Assembly (NCBI GenBank): GCA_024641785.1
Contig: JAHECK010000008.1
Location: forward strand, 1-49,387
Reading direction: 5' to 3'
DNA: 49,387 nt
DNA from: Flavobacteriales bacterium
GTDB lineage: Bacteria > Bacteroidota > Bacteroidia > Flavobacteriales_D > JAHECK01
In this document: positions 37,132 through 46,393 of the stretch, piece after piece
How positions within the stretch are numbered: the stretch's first letter is position 1
How the letters are laid out: the number at the start of each line of letters is the position of its first letter
The notes under the pieces: generated by a model
The model's input: only the letters and a program-made list of their open reading frames with translations
Told to the model about the DNA's origin: nothing
Databases searched by the model: none
Program-made: the position numbers and the translations under genes

Positions 37132-37139
37132 CAAATCTA
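37132..37139 (-). promoter_or_regulatory. -7 promoter element for the 436-aa SPOR gene
   Basis: The minus strand reads TAGATTTG, a perfect TAnnTTTG, 38 bp before the ATG at 37093. TTG triplets occur upstream but at about 27 bp, longer than the usual spacing. Confidence 0.4.
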
Positions 37140-37229
37140 TCCGATTAAATAGAGAAATTCTTCGACCAACAACCTTACTTATAAACAGAAATTTGTTTAA
37201 AGTTGTTAATTATCCTTGCAAGCTAATAA

Positions 37230-37261
37230 GAATGCATAATTGCTTGAATGCGTAAATGCTT
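37230..37261. repeat. Two adjacent 16-bp imperfect tandem repeats
   Basis: GAATGCATAATTGCTT (37230-37245) is followed directly by GAATGCGTAAATGCTT (37246-37261); 14 of 16 positions agree. Two copies only. Too short for a CRISPR; may be slippage or regulator half-sites. Confidence 0.6.
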
Positions 37262-37390
37262 AAATAAAAAAAGGGTTGTATTACAAAGGTTCGCAAAATT
37301 AAAAAGAGATTCGTTGAGGCTTGGGTCCAACCTGTTTTAGCTTCATCTTTTACATTTCAACTCTTGCTTTAAAAGCAATTTTACTTTCCA

Positions 37391-37452
37391 TGTCACCTTG
37401 AGTCTGTAGAAGGGCGTTAAACTACCCTTCTACAAGGTTTGGGTTCAGGATG
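37391..37452. repeat. Decayed REP-like inverted repeat
   Basis: The inner arms GTAGAAGGG / CCCTTCTAC (37406-37414 and 37424-37432) flank a 9-nt loop. The outer arms TGTCACCTTGAG and TTCAGGATGATA agree in 8 of 12 pairs after a short insertion. From memory, palindromes of the form GTCACCCTGAGC..GAAGGG are scattered in many flavobacterial genomes, and this looks like a worn copy. It lies 33 bp after the LOG-family stop codon and might stabilise that mRNA end; there is no T-run for a classic terminator. Confidence 0.55.
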
Positions 37453-37484
37453 ATATACACGATCGTCTTATATAAAAATACCCT

Positions 37485-38195
37485 TTAGAAATTCGGTTTA
37501 AGTGTATAGGTTTTATAGAAATCATTAATGATCTCTATTACTTCTTCCGGAGTATCCACGATTTTGAATAAAGTGAAATCTATTTCCGAAATAGTATGAA
37601 ACTTATCGCTTAATGTATTTTTGATCCAGTCCATCAATCCTGTCCAGAATTCAGTTCCTACTAATACAATTGGGAATTTCCCGATTTTATTCGTTTGGAT
37701 CAAGGTGATCGCTTCAAATAATTCATCCAAAGTTCCAAATCCACCCGGTAGTACTACAAAGGCTTGTGCATATTTTACAAACATTACTTTTCTGACAAAA
37801 AAGTAATCGAAATCGATATTTTTATCCGCATCGATATAAGGATTTGAAGATTGTTCATGGGGAAGGTCAATATTCAATCCTACAGAAGCTCCTTCCCCTC
37901 TTTCAGCACCTTTATTCCCAGCTTCCATAATACCTGGACCACCACCTGTAATTACACCATAGCCATTTCGAGTTAAATTATACGCTATTTCTTCTGCAAG
38001 AATATAATATTCATTATCAGGCTTGGTTCTGGCCGAACCAAAAATGGAAACGCAGGGTCCAATCCTCGACATTTTTTCAAAACCTTCTACGAATTCAGAC
38101 ATTATCTTAAAAATCGCCCAACTATCATTTGCTTTAACCTCATTCCAGCTTTTATGTCTGAACTTACTGATCATTTTTTTTTCTCCTTCTGTCAT
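37485..38195 (-). CDS. LOG-family nucleotide hydrolase (TIGR00730 type)
   Basis: A 236-residue Rossmann-like protein of the LOG ('Lonely guy') family. The signature pair is present: 'VITGGGPGIMEAGNKGAERG' and 'VVLPGGFGTLDELFEAITLI' (PGGxGTxxE). Characterised members remove ribose 5-phosphate from cytokinin nucleotides or hydrolyse AMP; many bacterial ones probably act in nucleotide recycling or stress. The N-terminal 35 residues are a less conserved helix. It starts 10 bp after uvrA, in the same transcript. Family sure; substrate inferred. Confidence 0.9.
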   Translation of the reverse strand: MTEGEKKMISKFRHKSWNEVKANDSWAIFKIMSEFVEGFEKMSRIGPCVSIFGSARTKPDNEYYILAEEIAYNLTRNGYGVITGGGPGIMEAGNKGAERGEGASVGLNIDLPHEQSSNPYIDADKNIDFDYFFVRKVMFVKYAQAFVVLPGGFGTLDELFEAITLIQTNKIGKFPIVLVGTEFWTGLMDWIKNTLSDKFHTISEIDFTLFKIVDTPEEVIEIINDFYKTYTLKPNF

Positions 38196-38205
38196 AATAA
38201 ATCTC

Positions 38206-41031
38206 TTATAATTCTTTCTTTAAATACTTAGCAGTATAGCTTTTTTTGTTAGTGATTATTTTCTCCGGTGTCCCCGTAGTCAATATCTCACCTCCGCTAT
38301 TCCCACCTTCCAATCCAATGTCAATTACATGATCTGCTACCTTAATAATATCCAAATTATGCTCAATGACCACTACGGTATTTCCTTGATTTACCAAACG
38401 GTTTAATACGTCAATTAAGTGTTTGATATCTTCAAAATGCAAACCTGTTGTAGGTTCATCTAAAATATAAAATGTTTTTCCAGTACTTCTTTTTGCTAAT
38501 TCACTTGCTAACTTTACCCTTTGAGCTTCTCCACCGGATAAGGTCGTAGATTGTTGCCCCAGAGTTACATAGCCTAACCCAACATCCTCTAAAGTTTTAA
38601 GCCGCTGATAAATTTTCGGAATATCTTTAAAAAATTCAACCCCTTGTTCTATGGTCATATCCAAAACATCCGAAATTGATTTTCCTTTAAACCGTACTTC
38701 AAGTGTTTCGCGATTATATCTTTTTCCCTGACAGGTTTCGCAATGGACATATACATCCGGAAGAAAATTCATTTCTATAACTCTTAATCCGGCACCCTTA
38801 CAGGTTTCGCATCGACCTCCTTTAACATTAAATGAAAATCTTCCGGCTTTATATCCCCTGATTTTAGACTCCGGTGTAATAGAAAATAGATCTCTTATTT
38901 CAGTGAACATCCCCGTATATGTAGCTGGATTAGATCTGGGAGTTCTTCCAATTGGAGATTGATCTATTTCAATCACTTTATCGATATGTTCGATCCCTTC
39001 AATTTTTTTATAGGGAAGGACTCTTCTGTTTGCTTTATAGAAGTGATTATGAAGTATTGGAAATAAGGTTTGATTGATCAGAGATGATTTTCCCGATCCT
39101 GAAACTCCGGTGACACAAATAAATTTCGCTAATGGAAATTCGACGAGTTGCCCTTTTAAATTATGACCTGTCGCTCCATGCAAACGAATTGACAAGCCAT
39201 TTCCTTCTCTTCTTTTTTTTGGGACTTCAATTCTTTTAACATTATGTATGTATTGTGCGGTAAGAGATGTCCCATCCAGTAATTCATCAGGTGGCCCTGC
39301 CGTGATTATTTCACCACCATGAATTCCTGCTCCGGGACCAAGATCAACTACAAAATCTGCAGCTTCGATCATATCTTTATCATGCTCTACCACAATAACT
39401 GAATTACCGGCATCCCTGATCTTTTTTAAACTGTCGATCAACTTTTCATTATCCCTTTGGTGCAATCCTATTGAAGGCTCATCTAATATATATAGCACTC
39501 CAACTAATTGAGAAGCGATCTGCGTTGCCAGTCGTATTCTTTGTGCTTCTCCACCGCTTAATGTGCGCGACGAACGTGATATTTGAAGGTAACTTAATCC
39601 AACCTCATCTAAAAACTGCAATCGATCATTGATCTCTTTGATTACTTCCTTACCGATAGTTAATTGTCGATCATTTAGTTTTGATGAAAGCAATTGAAAA
39701 AATTTAGCCAGATCTTCGATCGCCATTGAAGATAGCTCATGAATATTTTTATCTCCAATACGGAAAAACGAAGCTTGTTTTTTAAGTCTTGTCCCTTCAC
39801 ATTCAGGGCAGGTCACTTTATTTGAAAAGCCATCTAACCATTTTTGAGTCGAAGGACTTGGATTATCGAGGTATTGTTTCATCAAATACTCCACAACCCC
39901 CTCGAAAGGCATTGATAATTCTTTTACTCCAATATCACTATTTATAGAAATATATTCTTCGCTGCCATTGATCAGTATATGAATTAGATCTTCCGGTAAA
40001 TTTGAAATAGGTTCTTCTAAGCTGAATCCTTCTTTTTTAAGTAAAACTTCAATTTGCCTAAAGATTCGAGTGTTCTTATATTTTCCTAAAGGAACGATCC
40101 CTCCTTTTTTAATCGATTCCGATTTTTTTGGGATAATTCTGTCAATATCCAATTCACTAACTTCTCCTAATCCGTTGCAATTTGAACAAGAACCATAGGG
40201 TGAATTAAAAGAAAATAAATTAGGTTCCGGATCATCATAGGCAATTCCGGTTGTTGGGCACATTAGGTTTTTACTGTAATAATGAAGTTCCTCTGTATCC
40301 GCATCCAGGACCATAATAATACCTTTTCCTGTTTTTAGTCCGGTATCAATTGAATCTTTAAGCCTTTTTTCCGATTTGCTATTTACCTCGAGTCGGTCGA
40401 TCACAATCTCTATATCGTGTCTGCTATAGCGATCTAATTTATAGTTATCCAGTATTTCTACGATCTTTCCATCCACTCTTGCCCGAATAAATCCCTGGCG
40501 AAGAATTTGACGAAATAATTCCCGATAATGTCCTTTTCTTCCTTTAACAAGCGGAGATAAAATAATCGCTTTTTTTCCATCATATTCCGTTCTGATTCGA
40601 TCGAGGATCTGCTGACTGGTATATTTCACCATCTTTTCTCCTGTTTCATAAGAATAAGCAATGGCTACTCTACTGAAAAGGAGTCGCATAAAATCATAGA
40701 TCTCGGTGATCGTTCCCACAGTGGAACGAGGATTTCGAGAAATGGTTTTTTGATCGATGGAAACCACCGGACTTAATCCTTTTATCTGATCAACATCAGG
40801 TCGTTCTAATCCGCCTAAAAACTGACGTGCATAAGAAGAAAGTGTTTCCAAATACCTCCGCTGACCTTCTGCATAAATGGTATCAAAAGCTAATGATGAT
40901 TTTCCACTCCCACTCAAACCTGTAATGACAACAAGTTCATCGCGGGGGATATTTATATCAATATTCTTAAGATTATGCTCCCGCGCACCGGTGATCTCGA
41001 TTAATGAAGGTTCAAAAACGTCCTGCTTCAT
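38206..41031 (-). CDS. uvrA: Excinuclease ABC subunit A
   Basis: The DNA-damage recognition ATPase of nucleotide excision repair, 941 residues. Two ABC ATPase cores are visible: Walker A '[19 protein letters not shown]' and '[18 protein letters not shown]', with ABC signatures '[16 protein letters not shown]' and '[16 protein letters not shown]', and Walker B '[15 protein letters not shown]' and '[15 protein letters not shown]'. Zinc-binding cysteines occur as '[10 protein letters not shown]', 'CPECEGTRL' and 'CETCKGAG / CETCQGKRY'. Its ATG overlaps the stop of the lytic transglycosylase gene by 4 bp, so translation is coupled to the cell-surface cluster. Nothing appears missing. Confidence 0.97.
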   Translation of the reverse strand: MKQDVFEPSLIEITGAREHNLKNIDINIPRDELVVITGLSGSGKSSLAFDTIYAEGQRRYLETLSSYARQFLGGLERPDVDQIKGLSPVVSIDQKTISRNPRSTVGTITEIYDFMRLLFSRVAIAYSYETGEKMVKYTSQQILDRIRTEYDGKKAIILSPLVKGRKGHYRELFRQILRQGFIRARVDGKIVEILDNYKLDRYSRHDIEIVIDRLEVNSKSEKRLKDSIDTGLKTGKGIIMVLDADTEELHYYSKNLMCPTTGIAYDDPEPNLFSFNSPYGSCSNCNGLGEVSELDIDRIIPKKSESIKKGGIVPLGKYKNTRIFRQIEVLLKKEGFSLEEPISNLPEDLIHILINGSEEYISINSDIGVKELSMPFEGVVEYLMKQYLDNPSPSTQKWLDGFSNKVTCPECEGTRLKKQASFFRIGDKNIHELSSMAIEDLAKFFQLLSSKLNDRQLTIGKEVIKEINDRLQFLDEVGLSYLQISRSSRTLSGGEAQRIRLATQIASQLVGVLYILDEPSIGLHQRDNEKLIDSLKKIRDAGNSVIVVEHDKDMIEAADFVVDLGPGAGIHGGEIITAGPPDELLDGTSLTAQYIHNVKRIEVPKKRREGNGLSIRLHGATGHNLKGQLVEFPLAKFICVTGVSGSGKSSLINQTLFPILHNHFYKANRRVLPYKKIEGIEHIDKVIEIDQSPIGRTPRSNPATYTGMFTEIRDLFSITPESKIRGYKAGRFSFNVKGGRCETCKGAGLRVIEMNFLPDVYVHCETCQGKRYNRETLEVRFKGKSISDVLDMTIEQGVEFFKDIPKIYQRLKTLEDVGLGYVTLGQQSTTLSGGEAQRVKLASELAKRSTGKTFYILDEPTTGLHFEDIKHLIDVLNRLVNQGNTVVVIEHNLDIIKVADHVIDIGLEGGNSGGEILTTGTPEKIITNKKSYTAKYLKKEL

Positions 41032-41999
41032 TCCAATAATAAAAGTGAACTATCAACTTTGCTAAGGGAATAATACCCTTGCTTTGGAATCTTTATTTGA
41101 TAATTTTTTCCGGAAGTATTATGCAAATAATTTTGACGAAGCCATGGGTTCATCAATTTTAATATCTTGTAGTTTACACCTTGTTCAAATGCAAAATCTG
41201 CCATGTTCGTTATTTCGGTATTCATCTCGATAGTTCTAAACTCATCAGGAGGATAAAGATCTTGAGGTCTGAAGTAAAATCCATAATAAGCAGGGTTGGT
41301 CATGATCTGTTTTACCGCCATAATTCTGAAAACATATCTTCCTGTTTCTTCATTTAAGAGTAGATCATAATAATTATTGACTTGCTGACGGGTAATTTGA
41401 TTATTTAAACCGCCAATTCCCATATTATAGGATGCTGCCGCGAGTGTCCAGCTTCCGAATTTAGAATAAGCATCCAGCATGTATTTACAAAAAGCAGCTG
41501 TCGATTTTTCTAAATGATACCTTTCATCCACTTCATTATTCACTTCCAATCCGTATTCCTTTGCAGTTTCTTTTAAAAATTGCCAATATCCTGCTGCACC
41601 GGCCGGAGAAACGACATTACTCAAACCACTTTCAGTTAAAGCTAAATATTTGAAATCGTCAGGTACACCATATTCTTTTAGAATCGTTTCGATGCTAGGG
41701 AAAAATTTATTCGCTTTTTTAAAGAACAGAAGTGTTTGAGATTGCCAATACACATTAATCAGCATTTCTCTATCCAGTCTCTCAGCAATATCGACCATTG
41801 TTAAAGGCACTTCTTCATCAAGAAAAAAGAGAGAATCCGGCAACTCTAAAGCGAATACTTTATAATGCTGATTGACATAATTTTGATAGTGATTATCCTC
41901 TTTTTTCACTTCAGTAGAAAAAACAAAATATTTTAAGATGATGCTTCCGGATAGGATCACAAGTAAAAAAACAGCACTTCGAATTAAAATAGACTTCAT
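41028..41999 (-). CDS. Membrane-anchored lytic transglycosylase (SLT/MltD-like)
   Basis: A 323-residue peptidoglycan-cleaving enzyme of the SLT family. An N-terminal hydrophobic stretch ('[20 protein letters not shown]') is a signal anchor. The catalytic glutamate is in '[20 protein letters not shown]', followed by the family's '[15 protein letters not shown]' and '[19 protein letters not shown]'. MltD-type LysM repeats are absent; the C-terminal tail ('[16 protein letters not shown]') is short. It makes 1,6-anhydro muropeptides, opening the wall for assembly of envelope complexes or polymer export. It starts 1 bp after the WecA-like gene and overlaps uvrA by 4 bp. Confidence 0.9.
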   Translation of the reverse strand: MKSILIRSAVFLLVILSGSIILKYFVFSTEVKKEDNHYQNYVNQHYKVFALELPDSLFFLDEEVPLTMVDIAERLDREMLINVYWQSQTLLFFKKANKFFPSIETILKEYGVPDDFKYLALTESGLSNVVSPAGAAGYWQFLKETAKEYGLEVNNEVDERYHLEKSTAAFCKYMLDAYSKFGSWTLAAASYNMGIGGLNNQITRQQVNNYYDLLLNEETGRYVFRIMAVKQIMTNPAYYGFYFRPQDLYPPDEFRTIEMNTEITNMADFAFEQGVNYKILKLMNPWLRQNYLHNTSGKNYQIKIPKQGYYSLSKVDSSLLLLE

Positions 42000-42000
42000 A

Positions 42001-43080
42001 TTAATTTTGCGATTTCAGCAACAAACGATTCAAATATAAAAAGCTGAAGAATAGGATTAAAAATAAGCATACGATCCCTACTTCAAACATACTACTCAAT
42101 GCTTTTTCAACACTCATAATGTAAATAGTAGTAAATGAGAATAACATTGACAATACAGAAAACAAAATAGCTACCTGTCGATCGCTTAGACCCATATAAA
42201 CCATTGTATGAGTCGTATGGTCTTTACCTCCGATCATAGGCGATTGCTTTCTCAATATTCGATTTATGGTAACGATCGAAGTATCGATCAATGGCATTGC
42301 GAAAATAGCCATGATCAATATAAATTTATCGAGAATTGGATTTTCTAAGTTTAAAGACTCGGCATTCCAAAAGAATCGAATCCCAATAAAAGCTAGAAAA
42401 AGACCTAAAAACTGACTCCCGGTATCACCCATAAATAGACGGGAAGGATGCCAATTAAAATACAGAAACCCAAGTAATGAGGCCATAACCCCAATTAAAG
42501 TGAAAAAATAAATATTATAATAATTTCCACTTAGAAACATCAATAATAGGGTTGAAAATATAATTATGATGGAGATCAAGGAGGTAATGGCATCCATATT
42601 ATCGAGCATATTAATCGAATTCATCAGACCTACAACCCACAAAATGGTGATCAGATAATTAAGTTCTGCTGATGAAAATATCTCAATATACGTTCCGGTA
42701 GAAATAAGAATAATTGCGCTTAAAATTTGAACGGCTAATTTTAAAAGTGGTTTTGTATTAAAGGCATCATCCGCTAAACCCATTAAAAAAGAAATAGCGG
42801 TAGCAAATACTAATCCCAGCATTACATTATTAGGGAAATGACTATCAGATGCGAAAAAAATACTGAAAGATGAGAAGGATAATAAGAAAAGGATATAAAA
42901 TGAAATACCTCCAAAAGCAGGTTTTTGAATCGGACTCCATCGATTGCTGCTGTCAATTTTACCTCTCATTCCAAGGTTTTGGGCAAAGCGTAAAAAAATG
43001 AAATTGATAAGCACAGAAAACACAATTGACCCTATAAAATATAAGCCATAAACCAAGCCCAGGTAATTTACATTCTCCAT
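42001..43080 (-). CDS. WecA/TagO/MraY-family undecaprenyl-phosphate sugar-1-phosphate transferase
   Basis: A 359-residue membrane enzyme with about ten to eleven hydrophobic helices. It belongs to the polyprenyl-phosphate N-acetylhexosamine-1-phosphate transferase family, which starts lipid-linked glycan synthesis from a UDP-HexNAc. Active-site blocks are 'GLADDAFNTKPLLKL' (DD motif), 'SINMLDNMDAITSLIS' (magnesium site), 'FMGDTGSQFLG' and the cytoplasmic histidine-rich loop 'GGKDHTTHTMVYMGLS', typical of WecA. In this cluster it probably primes the exported polysaccharide or a lipopolysaccharide chain; the sugar cannot be told. It lies 46 bp after the Wzc-like gene. Confidence 0.9.
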   Translation of the reverse strand: MENVNYLGLVYGLYFIGSIVFSVLINFIFLRFAQNLGMRGKIDSSNRWSPIQKPAFGGISFYILFLLSFSSFSIFFASDSHFPNNVMLGLVFATAISFLMGLADDAFNTKPLLKLAVQILSAIILISTGTYIEIFSSAELNYLITILWVVGLMNSINMLDNMDAITSLISIIIIFSTLLLMFLSGNYYNIYFFTLIGVMASLLGFLYFNWHPSRLFMGDTGSQFLGLFLAFIGIRFFWNAESLNLENPILDKFILIMAIFAMPLIDTSIVTINRILRKQSPMIGGKDHTTHTMVYMGLSDRQVAILFSVLSMLFSFTTIYIMSVEKALSSMFEVGIVCLFLILFFSFLYLNRLLLKSQN

Positions 43081-43126
43081 AAAACAAAAGTATAATAAGT
43101 CTTAAGTAATTTGATGTAGGATAATT

Positions 43127-45550
43127 CTATTTTTTTATTTTAAACTTCCTACTACTCTTTTCTCCGCTATCGTCATAATAACCATAGGTATAACCGTAAC
43201 CATATCCGTAACCATATCCATAATTATAACCGTAACGATTCCGGTTAATATCAACATTATTAAGTATTACGGTAAGTTTATGAAAATGATTCTCATTTTT
43301 TAAACGATCGGCATTTTGAATAAATTGTTTCTTTGAATAATCTGCTCTGAAAACATAAATAGGAATGTCTGCCTTTTGCATCATCACAATTCCGTCGGTG
43401 ACCAAACCTACCGGTGGATTATCAGCGATGATCACATCATATTTCTTTCGTAATTCTTCTATGACCTTATCTAACTCAGGGTTTAATAATAATTCTGAAG
43501 GATTTGGCGGAACGGGTCCTGCTGTGATATAATCGAGGTTTTCATTAGGACTGTGTCGGATACATTCTTCGAGTTTTGCTTTACCGATGAGTAAGGTACT
43601 CATTCCTTGCTTATTTTCGACATCGAAAGCCTTATGGATCTTAGGTTTTCGCATATCCAAATCCAGAATGATCACCTTTTTATTAGAAAATGAGATAATT
43701 CCGCCAAGGTTGATCGAAATAAATGTTTTTCCTTCACCTGAAATAGTGGAAGTGATACATATAAGTTTAGAACCTTCTGAACTATCTACAAATTGCAGAT
43801 TACTTCGGATTGATCGAAAAGACTCGGCTAAAACGGATTTTGGTTTTTTATCAACGAGCAACATCGATACTGGCATATCATTGTCGTAGTGCGGAACCAA
43901 TCCCAACACGCCCAAAGATGCATTTGACAGCTTCGTTATCTCATTTAAAGAAGTGATGTTATTATGAGTAAGATAACGAAGAATGATAAAGATCAAACTA
44001 ACAATTAAGGAAGCTATAAAGAATGAAATATAGGTGACTTTTGGCTTTGGAATAATGGGTGCAGACGGATAAGATGAAGCTTCTAATATTTGATTATTCG
44101 TTACAAAACCCTCTTTTGAAATTCGATATTCGATCTGCTTTTCAAGCAGCATGGTATAGTACTTTTCATTGATCTCATACAATCGCTGTAATCGTGTAAG
44201 TTCCATTTCCTGATTTGGCATTTCAAGAAATATTTGCTCAAATTCTTTCAATTTTGCCTTTAGAGAAAGTCTTCTGGAATTGAGACGGATCTTTAAGCTT
44301 TTGATGCTTTCGAAAAGCAAATTTCGTTGAATTTGTAATCGATAATCAATAGCGACGACACGTTCATTGTCTTTTGTTCCGGTAAAGAGATAATCGTCTC
44401 TTTCCATCATCAAATTATGCATCGAATTGATCATTGAACTGAGCAATGCTTCATATTCAGTTCCTGCCAAAAAAGGGATCAAATTATAAAGTTCAATCTC
44501 TTTATCGAGCTCACCGGATTTTTGTATTTCATTTAAAATACTTTCATCCATTTCTATTTTCAATAATTCCTCTTCGAGCTTATTGTAATTATCTACATAT
44601 ACATTTGAGATATTTTCAATATTAGATACTTTATGTTCCTTTTTAAAGGATTGCAGCATTGTTTCAGCTGTATTTAGCCTCATAAATACGGTATCTAACT
44701 GAACCCCAATAAATTTCAAAATATTTGCAGAACTACCACTTTTCTTTTCAAGATCATATAAGATATATTGAGACGATAATTCATTTACAAAATCCATCGC
44801 TAATCTTGCATTACTATATTTAAGTCCAACCACAATGGTTTGCGCATTTGGATTTAACACGCTAACATTCACTCCTTTATAAAATTTATTGACTAATGCA
44901 TCTATATCATTTATGATAAAAAAGTAGGCATTCGAAAAGCCTTTTTGATACAATGCTTCTCTGTTATCACATTTAATATAAAATGAGACCGACGGAGTCT
45001 CAACTAATTGACTGATATTGAATTCGTGTTCAGAATTATAATTTCCATATTCGATATTTAAAAATTGATCCTGCAGAAAGTCAATGATAATCGGCTTACC
45101 AATGATCGAAGAATCTTTTATTTCTATTAGGTCAATTTCATAGCTTGATGATTTGTACTTTTCGTCGTTAAGAATATCTCCTTTAACAAAGTAGCTAATC
45201 TCCAGGGGTAGTTTTTGAACTGCCTTTTTAATAAGGAATTTTGAACGTATAAGTTCGATCTCTCCAGCTAAACTTCCCTCATCATACATTTGACTTACAT
45301 CCAGTATTTTTTGAGCAGTGTTATTTTTGCTCATTTGGAGGATAGTATTTGCCTCGTAAATAGGAACGGTATATCGGATATAAAGAAAAGCGACGAAAAG
45401 AAACAGACTGATGATCATGACGATCCATATCAATGATCTCTTTAAAATATAAAGAAACAAACCAAACTCGAACTCCTGCGAAAAATTAGTTAATCGTTCT
45501 CGATAGCCTTCGAAATTTGAATTTTTGTCTGTGATATTATCGCCTATCAT
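43127..45550 (-). CDS. Wzc-like polysaccharide co-polymerase / tyrosine autokinase
   Basis: An 807-residue inner-membrane BY-kinase. An N-terminal Wzz domain follows TM1 ('SLIWIVMIISLFLFVAFLY'); a long periplasmic coiled coil with GNVR-like 'LEMPNQEMELTRLQRLYEI' (read in part) leads to TM2 ('VTYISFFIASLIVSLIFII'). The kinase domain has Walker A 'ITSTISGEGKTFISINLGG', Walker A' 'VIILDLDMRKPKIHK' and Walker B 'YDVIIADNPPVG'. The C-terminal tail, residues 773-792, has 11 tyrosines in GY repeats, the autophosphorylation cluster. It controls polymer length and export with the Wza-like protein encoded 5 bp upstream. Confidence 0.94.
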   Translation of the reverse strand: MIGDNITDKNSNFEGYRERLTNFSQEFEFGLFLYILKRSLIWIVMIISLFLFVAFLYIRYTVPIYEANTILQMSKNNTAQKILDVSQMYDEGSLAGEIELIRSKFLIKKAVQKLPLEISYFVKGDILNDEKYKSSSYEIDLIEIKDSSIIGKPIIIDFLQDQFLNIEYGNYNSEHEFNISQLVETPSVSFYIKCDNREALYQKGFSNAYFFIINDIDALVNKFYKGVNVSVLNPNAQTIVVGLKYSNARLAMDFVNELSSQYILYDLEKKSGSSANILKFIGVQLDTVFMRLNTAETMLQSFKKEHKVSNIENISNVYVDNYNKLEEELLKIEMDESILNEIQKSGELDKEIELYNLIPFLAGTEYEALLSSMINSMHNLMMERDDYLFTGTKDNERVVAIDYRLQIQRNLLFESIKSLKIRLNSRRLSLKAKLKEFEQIFLEMPNQEMELTRLQRLYEINEKYYTMLLEKQIEYRISKEGFVTNNQILEASSYPSAPIIPKPKVTYISFFIASLIVSLIFIILRYLTHNNITSLNEITKLSNASLGVLGLVPHYDNDMPVSMLLVDKKPKSVLAESFRSIRSNLQFVDSSEGSKLICITSTISGEGKTFISINLGGIISFSNKKVIILDLDMRKPKIHKAFDVENKQGMSTLLIGKAKLEECIRHSPNENLDYITAGPVPPNPSELLLNPELDKVIEELRKKYDVIIADNPPVGLVTDGIVMMQKADIPIYVFRADYSKKQFIQNADRLKNENHFHKLTVILNNVDINRNRYGYNYGYGYGYGYGYTYGYYDDSGEKSSRKFKIKK

Positions 45551-45555
45551 TGCTT

Positions 45556-46329
45556 TTAATTTCCTATCGCTATTATTAAGGCATAAGCAGCGACTAGACT
45601 TGTGAAAATGGTGAGAACCGGCAATAGATCTTTAAGAACTTCTGATGCAATTTGTTTTGATGGTTCAACATAGATAATATCATTTGCTTGAACGACCATA
45701 TTAGCACTTTCAATCCCTTCTATTTTTGATAGATCAAACTTATAGACTTCAATTTTACCGTTAGTTTCTCTAATCAATTTAATTTCTTTTGCTTTACCTC
45801 TATCAACAATACCACCGCCGAGTGATAATGCCTCAATTAGACGAGTATTCGCATTATTAAGCTCCACAACCATAGACTTACCCCCTGCCCCTGTTGAAAC
45901 GATCACTCTCCTGTTTAATACCCTTAAAATAACAAAGGGATTGATGTAATCTTTAGAATATTCCTGTTCTAAAAAGGATTCCGCTTCATCGATGGTAAGA
46001 CCTCCAAGTTTAACTTCTCTTAAAGATGGTATCTTAACATATCCGTCATCTTCGATCAGGTATTTTACCTCAAAATTTGTATTAATTCTTGTGTTTCCAC
46101 CTTTAGCGCCATAACCACCCATCGACTGAAGATCGATGATCATAAAGCCATCATTCGTATATAGATAGAATGTGATGATGTCGTTTGGAGATAACTTATA
46201 ATTATTATCTGAAACCACTTCCGGCTGATCAAATTGATAATCCTTTGGAGTTCTAAACATCAAATCACTATTTACTGCACATGAAGAAAATAGAGTAGCG
46301 ATAATGATAAAAGCTAATAGTTTACGCAT
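45556..46329 (-). CDS. Wza-like polysaccharide export lipoprotein
   Basis: The track begins at 46374, but the start is better placed at ATG 46329. This gives a lipoprotein signal 'MRKLLAFIIIATLFSSC' with lipobox, while the extra 15 residues contain a promoter box. The mature protein has the polysaccharide export domain ('YKLSPNDIITFYLYTNDGF', 'DGYVKIPSLREVKLGGLTID') and an SLBB-like domain ('VVELNNANTRLIEALSLGGG'). A C-terminal hydrophobic helix ('LLPVLTIFTSLVAAYALII') matches the membrane-spanning helix of Wza-type channels. The product, 257 residues, forms the outer-membrane polymer channel and works with the Wzc-like kinase encoded immediately downstream. Confidence 0.9.
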   Translation of the reverse strand: MRKLLAFIIIATLFSSCAVNSDLMFRTPKDYQFDQPEVVSDNNYKLSPNDIITFYLYTNDGFMIIDLQSMGGYGAKGGNTRINTNFEVKYLIEDDGYVKIPSLREVKLGGLTIDEAESFLEQEYSKDYINPFVILRVLNRRVIVSTGAGGKSMVVELNNANTRLIEALSLGGGIVDRGKAKEIKLIRETNGKIEVYKFDLSKIEGIESANMVVQANDIIYVEPSKQIASEVLKDLLPVLTIFTSLVAAYALIIAIGN

Positions 46330-46340
46330 CGTAGATTGGT

Positions 46341-46357
46341 CCTTTGCGGCAAAGGTA
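46341..46357 (-). promoter_or_regulatory. Promoter -7 box with overlapping perfect inverted repeat before wza-like gene
   Basis: The minus strand reads TACCTTTG (46357-46350), a perfect -7 consensus, 20 bp before the ATG at 46329. A TTG lies 14 bp upstream of it, a little close for a -33. The perfect inverted repeat CCTTTGC-G-GCAAAGG (46341-46355) overlaps the box and the predicted start of transcription, where a repressor could act or a leader hairpin form. Confidence 0.45.
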
Positions 46358-46393
46358 TTAAAATTGAGTCTCAAGAATATTAAAAAGCAGAAT

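Larger units (their letters stand above)
37094..37484. other. 391-bp intergenic region with repeats and a promoter
   Basis: No gene. On the minus strand it holds the -7 box of the SPOR gene (37132-37139), a pair of tandem 16-mers (37230-37261) and a REP-like inverted repeat (37391-37452). No RNA gene is recognised. The stretch between has no clear structure, apart from the phrases 'GGCTTGGGTCC' and 'GGTTTGGGTTC', which echo each other about 110 bp apart. Confidence 0.55.

Noticed and set aside
37230-37261. Possible CRISPR remnant.
   Set aside because: Only two adjacent 16-mers with no spacer and no cas genes in the window.
43175-43240. Short repeated DNA words in the Wzc-like tail, looking at first like a tandem-repeat array.
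   Set aside because: They encode the Tyr-Gly tail in frame and are not a CRISPR or intergenic repeat.
43587-43889. 100-codon plus-strand ORF within the Wzc-like gene, and similar long shadows (12420-12791 minus, 13289-13618 minus, 8149-8436 plus).
   Set aside because: They lie wholly inside well-supported genes in other frames and have no recognisable domain or start signals.
46330-46374. N-terminal 15-residue extension of the Wza-like protein in the track.
   Set aside because: It would precede and spoil a clear lipoprotein signal peptide and contains a perfect -7 box; the start at 46329 is better.
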